A stretch of 64,000 bases of DNA from Phyllostachys edulis (Eukaryota > Streptophyta > Magnoliopsida > Poales > Poaceae), in the NCBI GenBank assembly GCA_036346405.1, contig CM070546.1:108134826-108198825 (forward strand), written 5' to 3'. The position numbers and the translations under genes are program-made. Shown here piece after piece: positions 45,526 to 57,914 of this stretch. The notes under the pieces were generated by a model. It was given only the letters and a program-made list of their open reading frames with translations, was not told where the DNA came from and did not search any database. How positions within the stretch are numbered: position 1 is the first letter of the stretch; each line of letters begins with the position of its first letter.

Positions 45526-45885
45526 TGTTACACTATTCGGATCGTCTAGGAGTAGATCTAGCCGGGGTGACGAACCTGACGCCGCGGAGGGGAAGGGTTC
45601 AGAGGCCGCCATTGGTTCGTTGGTGAAGACGTCGACGCCGATCAAAGAAAGCGGCGCTGGCCGGTGGCTTCCGTCCATCGGTCGCGCCTCACTTAGATCG
45701 GGTTTAGAGTTTGTCGGTGGGGAGGTCGGCTCAGGTCAACCTCGTTCTCTGAGCCGCTGGCCCCCACCTCTTTTTATAGCGCAGGTGACGGGGCCCTCCA
45801 CCATGTTGGCTAGGCGCCCGATCGTATGCTGAATCAAAGGCCTAAGCTGGCCGTTGGGTCGATTAGGTTGGAGATCAATCTAACA
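45526..45885 (-). repeat. Copia 1 downstream (3') LTR
   Basis: Matches 51336-51688 in direct orientation over its whole length, with scattered indels. Confidence 0.92.
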
Positions 45886-46368
45886 TTCTCCCCTTGATCT
45901 CAATCAGACTTTAACTTTAATTACTTTTGACTTTACTCATTCCATCACAGATTAGTGCATAGAACATGTCTCATCGTCACGGTCAATCGCCGATAGATTC
46001 ACATGACTACAATACACCTCTCTGTCATCAAATAGTTACCTTAATCTTTTGGGCCAACTTTTAGTCCAGAATCATAGGCTTTCCCTTAAACCCATGCCTG
46101 GCTACATGTTCTCTGAACACGTTGGGTGGTAAGCCTTTAGTAAGCGGATCCGCTAACATCTTTCTTGCGTACTTATATGCTCAAGACTTATAATTTGATC
46201 CCGAACTTTTTCTTTCACAACATAGTACTTTATGTCAATGTGTTTGGCAAAGACCACTTGACTTATTGTTGTGGGCATACGCTATCGGGTTCATTATCGC
46301 GATACAACTTAAGTGGTCTATTGATGTCGTCAACCACTTTTAAACCGGTATGAACTTCTTTAGCCAGT

Positions 46369-47660
46369 TCACCTGCCCGTAGCCTCATAACATGCTACAA
46401 ACTCGGCATACATTGTGGACGATGTAGTGACGGTTTGCTTTGAGCTTTTCCACGATATAGCTCCTCCTGCGAGAGTGAACACATATCCGGATGTAGACTT
46501 TCTATCATCTCCCGCAAAATCAGAATCTGTATACCCCACTATATGGAGTAAATCTGATCTTCTATATGTCATCATGAGGCCTTTTGTTCCTTGCAAATAA
46601 CGCAAGACTTTCTTTATCAATTTCCAATGTTCTATTCCAGGATTGCTCTGGAATCTGCCAAGTAACCCGGTAACAAATGCTAAGTCGTATGTGTGCACAC
46701 TTGAGCATCTTGTAAGCTTCCGACAATTTGAAGCATATGGAACCGCTTTCATTTGATCGATCTCATCTTGGTTCTGGGGCATTGAAAAACCCCATATCTG
46801 CCGCCCTTGACTATAGGTGCGGTGAAGGACTACATTTATGCATCCCAAATTTCTTTAAGACTTTCTCTATGTATGTCTTTTGTGATAGTCCCAATATCCC
46901 TTTGTTTCTATCCGGTGAATTTCGATCCCTAGAACGAACGAAGCTTCACCAAGATCTTTCATATCAAAGTTTGAGGACAAAAACTTCTTTGTCTGCGAGA
47001 GCAGTCGACATCACTACTAGCCAAGAGGATATCATCCACATACTGTGATTAGGAAGATAAACTTCCCATCTTTAAACTTTGCATAAACACGCTTGTCCTC
47101 TACATTCTCTTTAAACCCAAATTTTCTTATTGATCACAAACTTCAAGTACCCTTGTCTTGAAGCTTGCTTTAACCCATAAATCGATTTCTTTAGGCGGCA
47201 TCCCATTCTTTCATTTCCTTCCATGACAAAACCTTTCGGTTGTGCCATGTAAACATTTTGCTCCAAATCCCCATTAAGAAATGCCGTCTTTACATCCATC
47301 TGATGTAACTCTAAATCATAATGTGCTACTAATGCCATTATGATTCTGAAGGAATCTTTACATGAGACTGGAGAAAAGGTCTCATTGTAATCAATCCCTT
47401 CTCTTTGCGTAAATCCTTTTGCCACAAGTCGCGCTTTGTATCTTTCTACATTCCCTTGGGAGTCAAGCTTTGTCTTGTAGACCCATTTGACCCTCTTGTT
47501 TTGGCTCCTTTAGGAATAATTTCCAAGTCCTGGACTTTATTAGTCTTCATGGACCTCATTTCCTCTTCCATGGCTTCAAGCCATTTTGAGGAATTTTCAC
47601 TTTCATGGCTTCTTCAAATGAGGTGGGATCATCCTCCATTTGAAATTCCTCTCAGATGAT
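46369..47660 (-). pseudogene. Copia 1 reverse transcriptase and RNase H, decayed
   Basis: RT fragment 47425-47111 carries AKGFTQREGIDYNETFSPV, MDVKTAFLNGDLEQNVYM and KSIYGLKQASR. The catalytic YVDD block is not found intact (region about 47050-46850 is frameshifted). RNase H fragment 46848-46369 has VLRYLQGTKGL, GYTDSDFAGDDRKSTSGYVF (first catalytic Asp residues) and ISWKSSKQ. Separate frames indicate several indels. Confidence 0.85.
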
Positions 47661-47809
47661 AAATCGATAATCATCGAAATAGCCGATCTTCTTACTCTTT
47701 GAGACCTCCTGGCCTCCTCATTTGGTACATCTTCTGCTTGAGGTTCTTTGTTGCTCCCTCATCTCGTGGCAATAGGTTCTATAGGATCCTCAAGAACAGT
47801 TCCTCATTA

Positions 47810-48650
47810 TCATTCATTGTTGCCACAGGGAGGAACAATAACAGTCTTGGCACCACAGTTGTCTTGCACCGTCGGTGCAATGATGGCGGTAGTGTGAAGA
47901 ATGGCTCTTGAATCATCGGAGTGGGCGATACACCGCTTCTCTTCAAGATCAATCTCACGAGCTACCATACTTCCTCTCATCATTTCATCCTCTAAGAAGA
48001 CAGCGTGTCTCGTTTCTACAAACTTTGTATATCTGTCTCGACAAGAGAAACGAAAACCTTTTGACTTTTCAGGTAGCCAATGAAATGACAACTTATTGCT
48101 TTTGGGATCAAGTTTCCCAAGGTTTGGGTTAAATACTTTAGCCTCAAAGAGACTCCCCACACACGTAAGTGGTTTAATGAGGAACTCTTCCGTCCACAAC
48201 TCGCACGGTGTTTTGGGCACCGACTTACTAGGCACTCTGTTGAGAATATGAATGGCGGTTTTCAACGCCCATCCATAAACTCAATGGCGGTGTGGAATAG
48301 CTCATCATGCTTCGCACCATATCCATCGAGTACGGTATGCGTCTTTCAGCTACTCCATTTTGCTGAGGTTCGCCCGGTGTAGAATACTGGGCCACTATTC
48401 CATTTTCCTGTAAAAACCTTGCAAAAGGTCCAGGAACTTGTCCATATGGGGTATGTCGACCGTAGTACTCCCCCCCACGATCAGATCGGACTATCTTAAT
48501 CTTTAAATCGTGTTGGTTTTCAACTTCAAACCTTAAATATCTTGAATTTATCCAAGGCTTCATTTCTTTCTTTGATTGGATAAATATATCCAAAACGGAG
48601 TAATCATCGTGAATGTTATGAACGAGTCATAACCATCCACACTTTTCACA
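47810..48650 (-). pseudogene. Copia 1 integrase
   Basis: Fragments in two frames: RSDRGGEYYG (second catalytic Asp) with a downstream STPGEPQQNGVAERR box that normally carries the catalytic Glu region, then a C-terminal segment with KTAIHILNRVPSKSVPKTPCELWT. The N-terminal zinc finger is not clear. Confidence 0.8.
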
Positions 48651-48879
48651 GAAAAGGACCACAAATGTCGTGTGAACAATTTGTAGAACTCCGTGCTTCT
48701 TTTAGCGTCTTTCTTAATTTTCTTTACATATTTTCCTTTAATGTATTCTCTCGCATTGTTCTAAGTCCGAGAACTCTAATAGAGGAAGAATTTCATTCTT
48801 AACTAGTCTTTCTATTCTCCCTCAAATATGGCCTAAACGACAAAGTGCCATAATTTCGACGATTCATTATGAGTTCTCT

Positions 48880-50318
48880 TTCGTTTTCGCTTACATTCAG
48901 TGACGAGGATTCAATTACTTTCGCACGCGACGCTCCCATTATCGCATACGACATTCACATCATCACATAATGATAACAAATAAAGCTCATTTTGTAAGAT
49001 GGCAAGACCAACACATTCTTTATTAAACATTATTTCACACTTGCCATTTCCAAAATTACAATCATAACCATCTTTGTCCAAATTTGAAACACTAATCAAA
49101 TTCCTCTCAGAAGAGGAACATAAAGAACATCTCTAAGTAAAAGAGTGAAGCCATCACTAGCTCTAATGAAAGATCGCCAACGGCTTCAACTTCAGCTTGG
49201 ACTCCATTTGCGATTTTAACGCATCTTTCTTTTCTTTGCATAGTCCTCGTCGAACGGAATCCTCAGAAGAATTAGCAACATGAACAGCTTGCTCCTGAGT
49301 TAATCCACCAAGTAGATTTCGAATATTGTACATACAGGGATTCATTTATAAAGGTAATAATGTTCTCACCTTTCTTTGCCATTATCATCTTTAAGTAATC
49401 GGGATATCCTTCTTGTAGTGTCCCGTCTTCTTGCAGTGAAGACACTGATCTTTGTCTACTGCAAACTTATTTTGTTGAGGCTGATGGACATGAGCTTTTC
49501 CCTTGTTCTTTGAGGAGAAGTTACTGCTGAAGTTCTTTTTCTTGTTGTCCTTCACATAGTTGATAGAACCACCATGTGAGGATTTAAATCTTTCCTCCTC
49601 TTGCACACACATAGCTATGCACTTTTCTAAGTCCCATTTCTGTCAGATGTTATAGTTGACAACAAAGGTGTCAAACTTTTTCCTAAGAAGGAAGCAAAAA
49701 TCAAATGAATAAGGAACTCATCCTTGAGAGCCAAATCCATTGGTTTAAGCTTGATGCCAAATTGCTCATCCTTAGTATGTGCTCTCTTATGCCAACGCCA
49801 CCACCGAATACCTTTCTGTCACAAGTCGCTTAATTAGTCAGTAGCATAAGTCTTTGAAGAGCCAAGAACCGACTCTTTATTTTCTCAAGGTACTCTGTGA
49901 CAAGATGTCACACTCTGCGATTGAGCCTGCAGTGCAGTGCTCAATCGCAGTTCTTTATCACGACCATACATTTCTTGTTGGTCAGGGTCCATTTCTTATG
50001 CTCAAGGTCATAAGACATCCGTAAGGAGCATGGTCCTCTGTCTTTTCTCGCCAAGCGTTGTCGTCCTCATTTTCTTTTCTCACTTTGGCGCCTCGGGCTC
50101 GGTGGGGCGTCTTGTGGTGAGGACCAGTCCACCTCGGCCAAGATAAACGCTAAGTCTATCTTTTTCTTCCACTCCCCATAGTTATCTCCTTTGAGAGTGG
50201 GATCTCTTTGATACAACTCATCAAGTTGTATCCACCAAAAATAATTCAAATAAAGGTGAGAACGTATCAGAAAATTATATGCCTTATTTCCAACGCTGGT
50301 CAAAAATACGACATACAA
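48880..50318 (-). pseudogene. gag: Copia 1 gag, nucleocapsid knuckle and protease/pre-integrase region
   Basis: The gag start is a fragment at 50318-50067 (TLKGDNYGEWKKKIDLAFILAE, the usual copia gag N-terminal block). The middle is decayed. A CCHC knuckle CLHCKKTGHYKKD lies near 49400-49440 after a Lys/Asn-rich linker. The pre-integrase stretch is 49099-48911. The aspartic protease motif was not found intact. Confidence 0.75.
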
Positions 50319-51335
50319 TTAAATCAATTTTATCTATACATTAAATCTACATCACCGTTGCTAGCGTAAATAGAAATAATGCATAAAATCATCAATTAAA
50401 ATTATAATATTGTTATTATCAACGCTGGTCGAAAATAACAATATCATAATTATCTCGATTTATATCTATTTTTTCAAAATTAAATTCTCCGCTGGTTCAA
50501 TTTAATAATGAAAAACAATCAACATTAACTTTTGCAATGAAAGCTGTAATTATTCTAAAATAATTCATTATTCAAGCATTATATCAGACACTTTTAATCT
50601 CTGAAAAAATTAACACGTTGGTGCAAAATTTACAGAGATTTTGGATCAAAATTCGATCAAATTCACTCATAAATGCTTCTGAAAAACATTAAAACTCATT
50701 CTCTCGGTTTTACTGCTCATAACACCAAAACTGCCCATACATTACCACGCCCACTGCGTGTCGGCCCATGGCTTTATCTCCCTTTGGGTCAAAACCGGTC
50801 GGAGGACCTCACCGTCCGATCGATTCGATCGACGGACGGCCGAAGCGGAAGCGTGGGGGAATAACACCCCAACCCCAAACCCTAGCCCCATTCGGTTCCA
50901 TCCTCGCCAAAACGCAGGCGGCTGTCCATCGAGATGGCGCGTGCTCCGTCGGCGACTTTACGGCGCTTAGCGGCGCAAGCAAGGAGCGGGCGAACGGCGA
51001 TTTAGGCCTCGACGCGAGCGAGGCGGCGGCTACCCCCGGCGCCAAAGTGGAGCATGATGAGGCGGCGGCAAGACAGCTGCCGGCCTTACATACAAGACGC
51101 CGGTCCGAGAAGGCAGATTTTGCCGTGGCCGAAAGGCACAAAAGGTAAGGCCCGATCCTCTTCCTCTTCCCTTTTCTTTTCTTTGATTCTTGTTTGCTCT
51201 ACTCGGTTAGGGTTAGGTTCATCCGAACCCTCTTCTTTTCTCTTAGACCAAGACCGATCTAGATTTTCTTTTTCCTTTTCTAATCGGTTACCCGTTCTAG
51301 ATCTAAAACCCTAGAAACCGATGGCTCGATACCAT
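50319..51335 (-). other. Copia 1 long untranslated leader
   Basis: About 1 kb between the primer-binding site and gag. The part near the LTR (50800-51300) is GC-rich with ORFs on both strands. The part near gag is AT-rich and has repeated 'aacgctggtc(a/g)aaaata' words (50293, 50431). No protein family recognised, so likely leader rather than a gene. Confidence 0.45.
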
Positions 51336-51688
51336 TGTTACACTATTCGGATCGCTCAGGAGTAGATCTAGCCGGGTGATTGAACCCGACGCCGGAGGAA
51401 GGGTTCAGAGGCCGCCATTGGTTCGTTGGTGAAGACGTCGACGTCGATGCAAAGCAGGCGGCGCGGCTGGTGGCTTCCCGTCACGGTCTGCGCCCCTCAC
51501 TTAGATCGGGTTTAGAGTTTGTCGGTGGGGAGGTCGGCTCAGTCAACCTCGTTCTCGAGCCGCCCCCACCTCTTTTATAGCCAGGTGACAGGGGCCCTCC
51601 ACCATCTTTGGCTAGGGCGCCCGATCGGGCGCTGATCAAAGGCCTAACTGGGCCGTTGGGTCCAGTTAGGTTGGAGATCAATCTAACA
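51336..51688 (-). repeat. Copia 1 upstream (5') LTR
   Basis: 353 bp, TG...CA on the minus strand, adjoining TSD cacag. The primer-binding site is immediately inside. Confidence 0.92.
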
Positions 51689-51693
51689 CACAG

Positions 51694-52264
51694 GTCAGGA
51701 AGAGACGATCGTGCACGTCAAACAAGACATAATACATTAATCTACTCTAGTTGACATGTATGACCATTTCAAAGAAAAATTATAAAATACAATTGTTGAA
51801 GAATGTGCTAGAGACTATCTATTGGATATGTTATCGTTAAAAATGATGCAGTAGATATTAGAGAGGATGCCTTAAGCCTAAGGATTGGTGAGTGGTGAGT
51901 ATTAGATCTGATTATTTGTAAATAGTTATGTGGGGTAGTAGTTAGGTTAAGCGTCGGAGCACAGTTCTATTGGGCCGATGTCTTATCTTATTAAGTGGTG
52001 TCTACTTCAGTTGCATATGGCACGGATACTAAATCTTAGATTACTGGTACTACTATAAAAGTTTAACGATAGCAGAAACAACTAATCCTCCAAGTTGGAG
52101 CTAGTAAATTTAATGCTTACATCAAATCTAAATCTAATTCTAATTCTGAATTCAGACAACCAACAACCCAATCTTACAAAGTAGGAGTAACCACAGACCT
52201 GGACCACCTCTCCTCTTTACCTCCCCCTGTTGCAGGCTTCATGGATGGCATCTCTGATCATGAC
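51694..52264. other. Spacer between copia elements 1 and 2
   Basis: AT-rich, no coding or repeat signal recognised. Confidence 0.4.
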
Positions 52265-52563
52265 TGTTAGAAAAATAGAGACAAAAGAGATATGGATTTT
52301 TACATAAAAACACTTGTGGAAAAAAACCACTGGCACTAACCGACGATGATCACTGTATGAGAAGTGTTTACAAAACACAAGGGGATTACAATGATGCGTC
52401 AACTCTCTCCATGCGGCTTACAAGGGGTATGTAAAGGATTAAAAGGACTTGGAGTCCAAGAAAGAAACTAATCTTCTAATATGGCAACTGATCTGCAAAT
52501 AAGGCATGTTTGAATTTGACCATATTAGAAATTCGGATCACATATGGATCACAAATATCAACA
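52265..52563 (-). mobile_element. Copia 2 downstream LTR
   Basis: On the minus strand it starts TGTTGATATTTGTGATCC just after the purine tract 'aaggtggagatt' and ends CTATTTTTCTAACA at 52265. 299 bp. No second copy occurs in the window, since the rest of the element lies beyond the Sirevirus insertion. Confidence 0.75.
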
Positions 52564-52679
52564 ATCTCCACCTTAAGACGAATTTCCTCTTGTAGCATAA
52601 TAAAGAATCATCAATCACCAAATAATTTCCCAATAAAATAAAAATCATCATACGCCAACTAGTCTCTAGGACTAAACTG

Positions 52680-53436
52680 TAACACCAACTAAGCTTGAGC
52701 AAAACTCACACTTAGTAACAGGAACTGGCTTTGTCATCATATCAGTTGAATTATCATGAGTACTTATCTTGCACACTTTGACATCATCTTGACCAATAAC
52801 ACCTCGACTAAAGTGATATCTCACATCAATGTGCTTTGTTATCTCATGGAACATTTGATCCTTTGTAAGGCATATAGCACTCTGACTATCACAAAATATA
52901 GTAGTGCAAGAATTATCTCCATAAAGCTCAGTGTACAAACCTCTCAACCAAATAGCTTCTTTATAAGCTTCAGAAATAGCCATATATTCTGCTTCAGTGG
53001 TAGATAAGGCAACAGTAGCTTGCAAATTTGCCTTCCAACTAACAACACAACCACCAATAGTGAAAACATAACCTGTGAGAAACCTCCTCTTGTCCAAATC
53101 ACCAGCATAATCAGAGTCAACATAACCAATAAGTTCATCTCTAGAATTCCCAAACTGCAAACAAGCATTAGAAGTGCCTCGCAAATATATGAAAATCCAC
53201 TAAACTGCTTTCCAATGCTCTTTTACAGGATTAGCCATGTATCTACTAACAACACTCAGCACATGAGATAAATCAGGGCGAAAACAAACCATGGCATACA
53301 TAAGAGAACCAACTGCACTGGAGTATGGAACTCTAGACATGTACTCAATATCATAATCTGACTCAGGACATAAAGCTGAAGATAATCTAAAATGCGAAGC
53401 TAAAGGAGTACTCACTGGTTTTGCATCCTGCATTTG
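52680..53436 (-). pseudogene. Copia 2 (Tork/TNT1-like) RNase H region
   Basis: Fragments at 53433-53200 and 53184-52672: the post-RT block (KPVSTPLA.HF.LS ... VPYSSAVGSLMYAMVCFRPDLSH) and RNase H (GYVDSDYAGDLDKRRFLTGYVF, ALSTTEAEYMAISEA, KHIDVRYHF). Sequence style matches TNT1-94-type polyproteins. A TAA near 53198 separates the two parts. The RT fingers and palm, including YVDD, are absent upstream. Confidence 0.85.
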
Positions 53437-54283
53437 ACAACATGCAACGAGCTTTGGAAATGATGGTCCTGTTCATACGCTCAGCTACACCATTTTGTTG
53501 AGGAGTATGGGGAACGGTGTAGTGCCTAACAATACCTTTAGTCTTGTAATATGATTCAAATTCGTTATAACAGAATTCCATCCCATTATCAGTGCGAAGT
53601 TTCTTTACCTTATTTTCAGTTTGCCTTTCAACCATAGTCTTCCACTATTTAAATACTGAAAATGCTTCTGATTTATGCTTCAAGAAATAAGGCCACACTC
53701 TTCTAGAGTAATCATCAATGATAGTTAACATATAACGAGCACCTCCTAGCAATGACTTGCGAGATGGTCCCCATAAATCAGAATACACATAATCCAAGAT
53801 ACCTTCTGTGATATGAACTGAAGTATTGAACCTCACTCTCTTGTGTTTGCCAAACACACAATGCTCACAAAATTTCAGCTTGTCGATGCTATGCCCATCA
53901 AGAAGTCCTCTCTTGTTCAATTCTGCCAAACCAATTTCACTCATATGCCCAAAACGCATATGCCAAAGATTAGTAGCATCAGAATCGGGTAATGAACTTG
54001 AAATTACAGCAACATTACCTGATATTGTAGTACCTTGCAGATGGTACAAATTGATACATTTAATATCAGCTTTCATCACAACAAGAGAGTCTTTTCATAC
54101 TTTCAAAACTCCACCTTCACTAGAATACTTGTACCATTTAGTATCAAGAGTACTCAAAGAGATGAGGTTCCTTTTCAAATCTGGAATGTGCCTCACATCT
54201 GTCAGTTCTGATAATGCCATCAAATATCTTGATTTGAACTGAACCAATTCTGTTGGCCCATGGGGCGTGGTCGTGGTTTTTAC
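53437..54283 (-). pseudogene. Copia 2 protease-end, pre-integrase and integrase, truncated
   Basis: From 54283 leftward: the segment after the protease (DVRHIPDLKRNLISLSTLDTK, GGVLKV), the GAG-pre-integrase HHCC block (LWHMRFGHMSEIGLAELNKRGLL ... FCEHCVFGKHKRVRF), then the integrase core (YVYSDLWGPSR ... IIDDYSRRVW; RTDNGMEFC; HYTVPHTPQQNGVAERMNRTI). Integrase ends at SNAG near 53437 and joins directly to post-RT sequence. The 5' end is cut by the insertion at 54284; gag and the left LTR are outside the window. Confidence 0.85.
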
Positions 54284-54479
54284 TGTTGAATAATTGACCC
54301 TTGGATTGCATTGGAATTTGCAGTTGTTGGAAGGTTCCATTGTTCCATTTGGGTGGTTTATTTAAGGTCTTTTCAGGTTCGTCGGAGGTCCTCAAGATCC
54401 TCCTAAGAAGCACTCGCGTGGACGCATCAGGACCATCCAGGACCTCCCCAGGTGTTATCTGGACCATCCACGACCTCCC

Positions 54480-54610
54480 CAAGGAATATCAGCGCGCATC
54501 AATCGCGTCCGTCCAGGACCTCTCCAGGAGAAGTAACGCGCATCAATCGCAACCGTTTAGGACCTCTCCAGGAGAACCAACGTGCATCAATCGCGTCCGT
54601 CCAGGACCTC
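54480..54610 (+). repeat. ~55-60-bp tandem repeat with GGACCTC core
   Basis: Three units of gcgcatcaatcgcgtccgtc plus caggacctctccaggag with a few substitutions. Diverged GGACCTCCC units continue to 54722. Confidence 0.85.
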
Positions 54611-54832
54611 CCCAGGATCGATTTCGACCATTCAGGACCTCCCCCTGGAGCTTCAACATTGATTGATCTGGACCACCCAAGACCTCCCTCTGGAGCTATC
54701 TGGACCATCCAAGACCTCCCCCTGTGAAGAGGTCTTCCGAGTAATCGTAGCTCGAAAGTAATCGCTCATCACGAGCATCGCCGCGAGGAGGTCTTCAATC
54801 ATCGCTCATTCCGAGGTAATCAGAGTGAGGAG

Positions 54833-56403
54833 TGTTGGAAATATGCCCTAGAGGCAATCATAGAGATGATTATATTTCATTATGTTCACAATATTTGATA
54901 ATATGTTATCTTGTTCCTTGAATGAATCATCACCATGAAGATTAACGAGTATGTGACTTGTTGGTGAAGCTCTTTTTAACTTATGATGATGTCGTTCTAA
55001 AAATATCCCCGGTCGAAAGTCACCGGTGGAACACTAGTGACTCTCGACAACAAGATGTATTGATTGATGACCACATTTCACCGGTCATGGATATAGGGAT
55101 ATCGAATCAATAATGTGGACACGTGTTAGAGAACATGGTGTTGGATAAGACCCACCTTGAGACACTATTGAGATTGTTATGATTCTATGTGTCGTTAGTT
55201 GGTCTCAAGCAATGATGATGTATAATCCTTAGACACGAGATTAGCATGGTTTCCTACATGTGTAATAGCACTCTTAGGGGTTGCCAAACGCCGTCAGAAT
55301 CGGGTGGTTATAAAGGTAGCTTCGGGTATGCTATGAAACATGCAGAGGGATGTGACTGGTCGGATATGGATTTGCCCTCCTAACATAACAGAGAGATATC
55401 TCGCCCTCAAGTGGTCGGATAAAGAAAGTGCATGGCCATGCCCATTGGTGGTCAAGAGTTCACCACATGAGGTTATCCGATACTCGACGAGAAAGCATTG
55501 AAGCATCCATGGATGGCACAACATCTCACCTAGAGTTCAACCAGATATCGTGAGGCAAAGGGAGAATACATGAGTAGGTAAGCTTAGTTCGACCCGACTA
55601 CGGACCGGTCGTATGGAGATACAAGCAAGTCGAGATCGGTCGAACGTAATCACAGAGTGGTGAAACCAAGTCGTAAGGAGTTACGAGTTGGTCGTGATCG
55701 AATCTTAATCGGTCAGATAGAGATAGGACACGGTCGTAAGTGATGAGGACACAGTCGAGATCATATTGCATTAAGGTTCATCCCATATAATTTGTGTGTA
55801 TTCGAATCGTTATGTCTCGCTAGGAACCGCATTTCGACTCGTGGGCGGAAAGGGTTTAGAGTCACAACCGAACTACACATGAACCTAACGGGTCACACAC
55901 TTAACGGGTTGAACAAACCAAGACGAATACGATTAAAGAACGTGTTTGGATAGGATCCGTCACGAGGCACTATATAAGGAGATGCATGAGGCTGTTGAAA
56001 AAAAAAAGTTGGCACGAGTTGCCCTACTAAAACCCTAGCCGCCATCTTCTTGAGAGCCTCCCCGTGCGATTTGGTGCTAGCACACCGGCGTACGGTTGTT
56101 CCTTCCCTGGACGTGTGGATACCATAGAGGCGCTTCTACATTGTTGCGCTTAAGGACGATCTGCGATCTTCGCAAGGAGCTGCAGAGGTGCTGGAGGAGA
56201 CGATCAACTCACGAGGACGCTGGACGATCGACTACGACCAGTACATCGACGCGCTTTTTGTCGGACCAGGCTGCTCCGACACTTCTTCCGCTGATCTGCG
56301 CGTCTAGTGGTAACGATCTGTGATCATCTTCTTGCTTGGCTTCCTGGTTTACGTGGTAGAAAATTTTGTTTTGTCGCTATTGTAGCCTACCCGTATCCTT
56401 ACA
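54833..56403 (+). mobile_element. Solo copia LTR inside the Sirevirus-like LTR
   Basis: TGTTGGAAATATGCCCTAGA at the left and ...TATCCTTACA at the right, flanked by the 5-bp repeat aggag (54828-54832 and 56404-56408). Host sequence of the same 'gaggaggtcttc' type lies on both sides. The left terminus resembles a widespread grass copia LTR start (TGTTGGAAATATGCCCTAGAGGCAA). A TATA-like 'ctatataagg' is near 55970 with a GC-rich leader downstream. Strand taken from that start. No internal domain. Confidence 0.9.
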
Positions 56404-56860
56404 AGGAGGTCTTCGAGTGACTGTAGCAAGGTGGTCTTCTAGTTACTGTAGCGAGGAGGTCTTTTGAGTATTGCAGCTCCGATGCTGTTCATCTCGAGTA
56501 CTGTAGCACAGAGGTTGTCTTTGCAAAAAGACAAGTCTGTCAGGACTACCCAGAGGTCCTCCACGACTAGACCTGTTCAAAGTCGGCTGCCCATGGCCCG
56601 CCTCGAGCCCAACGCTATCCTGCCGGCTTGGGACTCCAAACCGCCCAAGGAAGCCCTACCAAATTTCGATAAAACAAATTAAAAAAATAAAAATCTATTT
56701 ATTTAATGCTGAAAATAAATTAAATATTAATTTTTTATTCCGAAAAATGAATAAAATAACATTTTAAAACTGAAAATCACGTTTTGGGTAGGAACTCGGG
56801 CTTGATGATTTTCGGTAGGGCTTTTCAAGCCGGCGGCCAGTTCCTACTGCGGCGTTTGAA
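56404..56860 (+). other. Sirevirus-like LTR, middle part
   Basis: Resumes after the solo LTR with three loose repeats of 'gaggtcttcgagtgactgtagc'. An AT-rich stretch follows (56680-56780). No gene. Confidence 0.5.
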
Positions 56861-56864
56861 CAGC

Positions 56865-57115
56865 TCTATCCACGACCTCCCAGAAGGTCTTTGTGGAGGT
56901 CGCTCAGGATCACCCAAGAGGTCCTCTAGGACCTCCCAAGAGGACTTTGCAAAGGTCTTTGAAGAGGTCCTCCAGGACCTCCTAGGACGGTTTTCCAAGA
57001 CCACTCACGAGGTCTTCCAGGACCTCTCAGGAGGTCTTTCACGAGGTCTTGCAAGACCACCTGGAGGTCTTCTCAAGACCACCCAGAGGTCTTCACGAGA
57101 CCACCCTATTCATCT
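56865..57115 (+). repeat. Dense GGAGGTCC/GGACCTCC inverted-repeat zone
   Basis: Contains GGTCCTCCAGGACCTCC at about 56966-56985 and many AGGTC(T/C)T / GACCTCC pairs at 15-25 bp spacing, giving repeated small hairpins. Confidence 0.8.
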
Positions 57116-57144
57116 CAATTACTGTTGCTTCGAGTGCTACGGTG

Positions 57145-57275
57145 CAGGTGAGTGGTCGTAGACTTGGTGGAAGTGGTCGTAGACGTTGTGGACGTCTTGG
57201 AGGTAGTCGTAGACATACTGGAACTGATCGTAGACGTCTTGGACGTCTTGGAGGTGGTCGTAGACCTACTAAACT
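57145..57275 (+). repeat. GTCGTAGAC tandem array
   Basis: Six copies of '(g/a)gtcgtagac' or a one-mismatch form, separated by 'ttggacgtcttggaggt' spacers at 18-36 bp intervals. Predicted ORFs on either strand are repeats of this unit. Confidence 0.8.
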
Positions 57276-57914
57276 GGTCACGGACTTGGTTGATAGTGTG
57301 TTATGCGTGGGTGAACTAATATTGGTCAAGTTGGAGAACTTGTGTTGGGATATGTTCTTTGGTCTTTGCATGTGCAGGTTGAGCGTGAGGACGACCATGG
57401 TCGATGACAAGGAGGACTGGGACTAGGATGGGGGAAATCTGAGGTCTAGGAGGTCGAGGATGTGACGAGGTGGTCGGGCTTGCGCTGGAGCATGTGGAGA
57501 TCAAAGGTGGTTGCTGATTCACGGAGAAGCTTTGGGAGGTGGAGTCCTGAAGGCTTACAACGTGTGAGGAGATATGGAAGGTGTTCAATATCTAGAAGGT
57601 TTAGAGATATTGGAAAACCCGTGTTTGGAAGGGTTTTCGGTCCCTTGGTACTCGGATGCGATAAGTTGTGGTGGCCGTGTCGTTGAGGACACGGATTGGT
57701 CTTTGCCTATAAAAGAAGGCAGAGGGGAAGTGTTTTCCCGTGGCTGTTACGGTGGCTTTTGTTACGTAGCTTTTGCGGTAGAGCTAAATAGGTTTTTCGA
57801 TTGAAAGCCTTGAGGGGTGCTTGTAAAGCACTTTGTAGACACAGAACAATATTGAGAAATAAGATATCAGATCTATTCGACATTGTCTCAGGATTGTTTT
57901 GTTCAAGCTGTGCG

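Larger units (their letters stand above)
45526..51688 (-). mobile_element. Copia element 1, complete with two LTRs
   Basis: TSD cacag lies at 45521-45525 and 51689-51693. LTRs are 45526-45885 and 51336-51688 (TGTTA...TAACA on both strands). On the minus strand the primer-binding site TGGTATCGAGCC follows the upstream LTR (near 51322-51333), and a purine tract (aaggggagaa) precedes the downstream LTR near 45886-45896. Order on the minus strand: leader, gag, knuckle, protease/pre-integrase, integrase, RT, RNase H, a Ty1/copia arrangement. The LTRs differ by many substitutions and indels, so it is not recent. Confidence 0.93.

Noticed and set aside
50809..51148. Ala/Arg-rich ORFs in the copia 1 leader as an extra gene
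   Set aside because: Both strands are open in GC-rich DNA between primer site and gag, with no recognisable domain. Better explained as untranslated leader.
55294..56323. ORFs in the solo copia LTR
   Set aside because: LTR sequence bounded by an exact TSD; the short frames have no copia domain.
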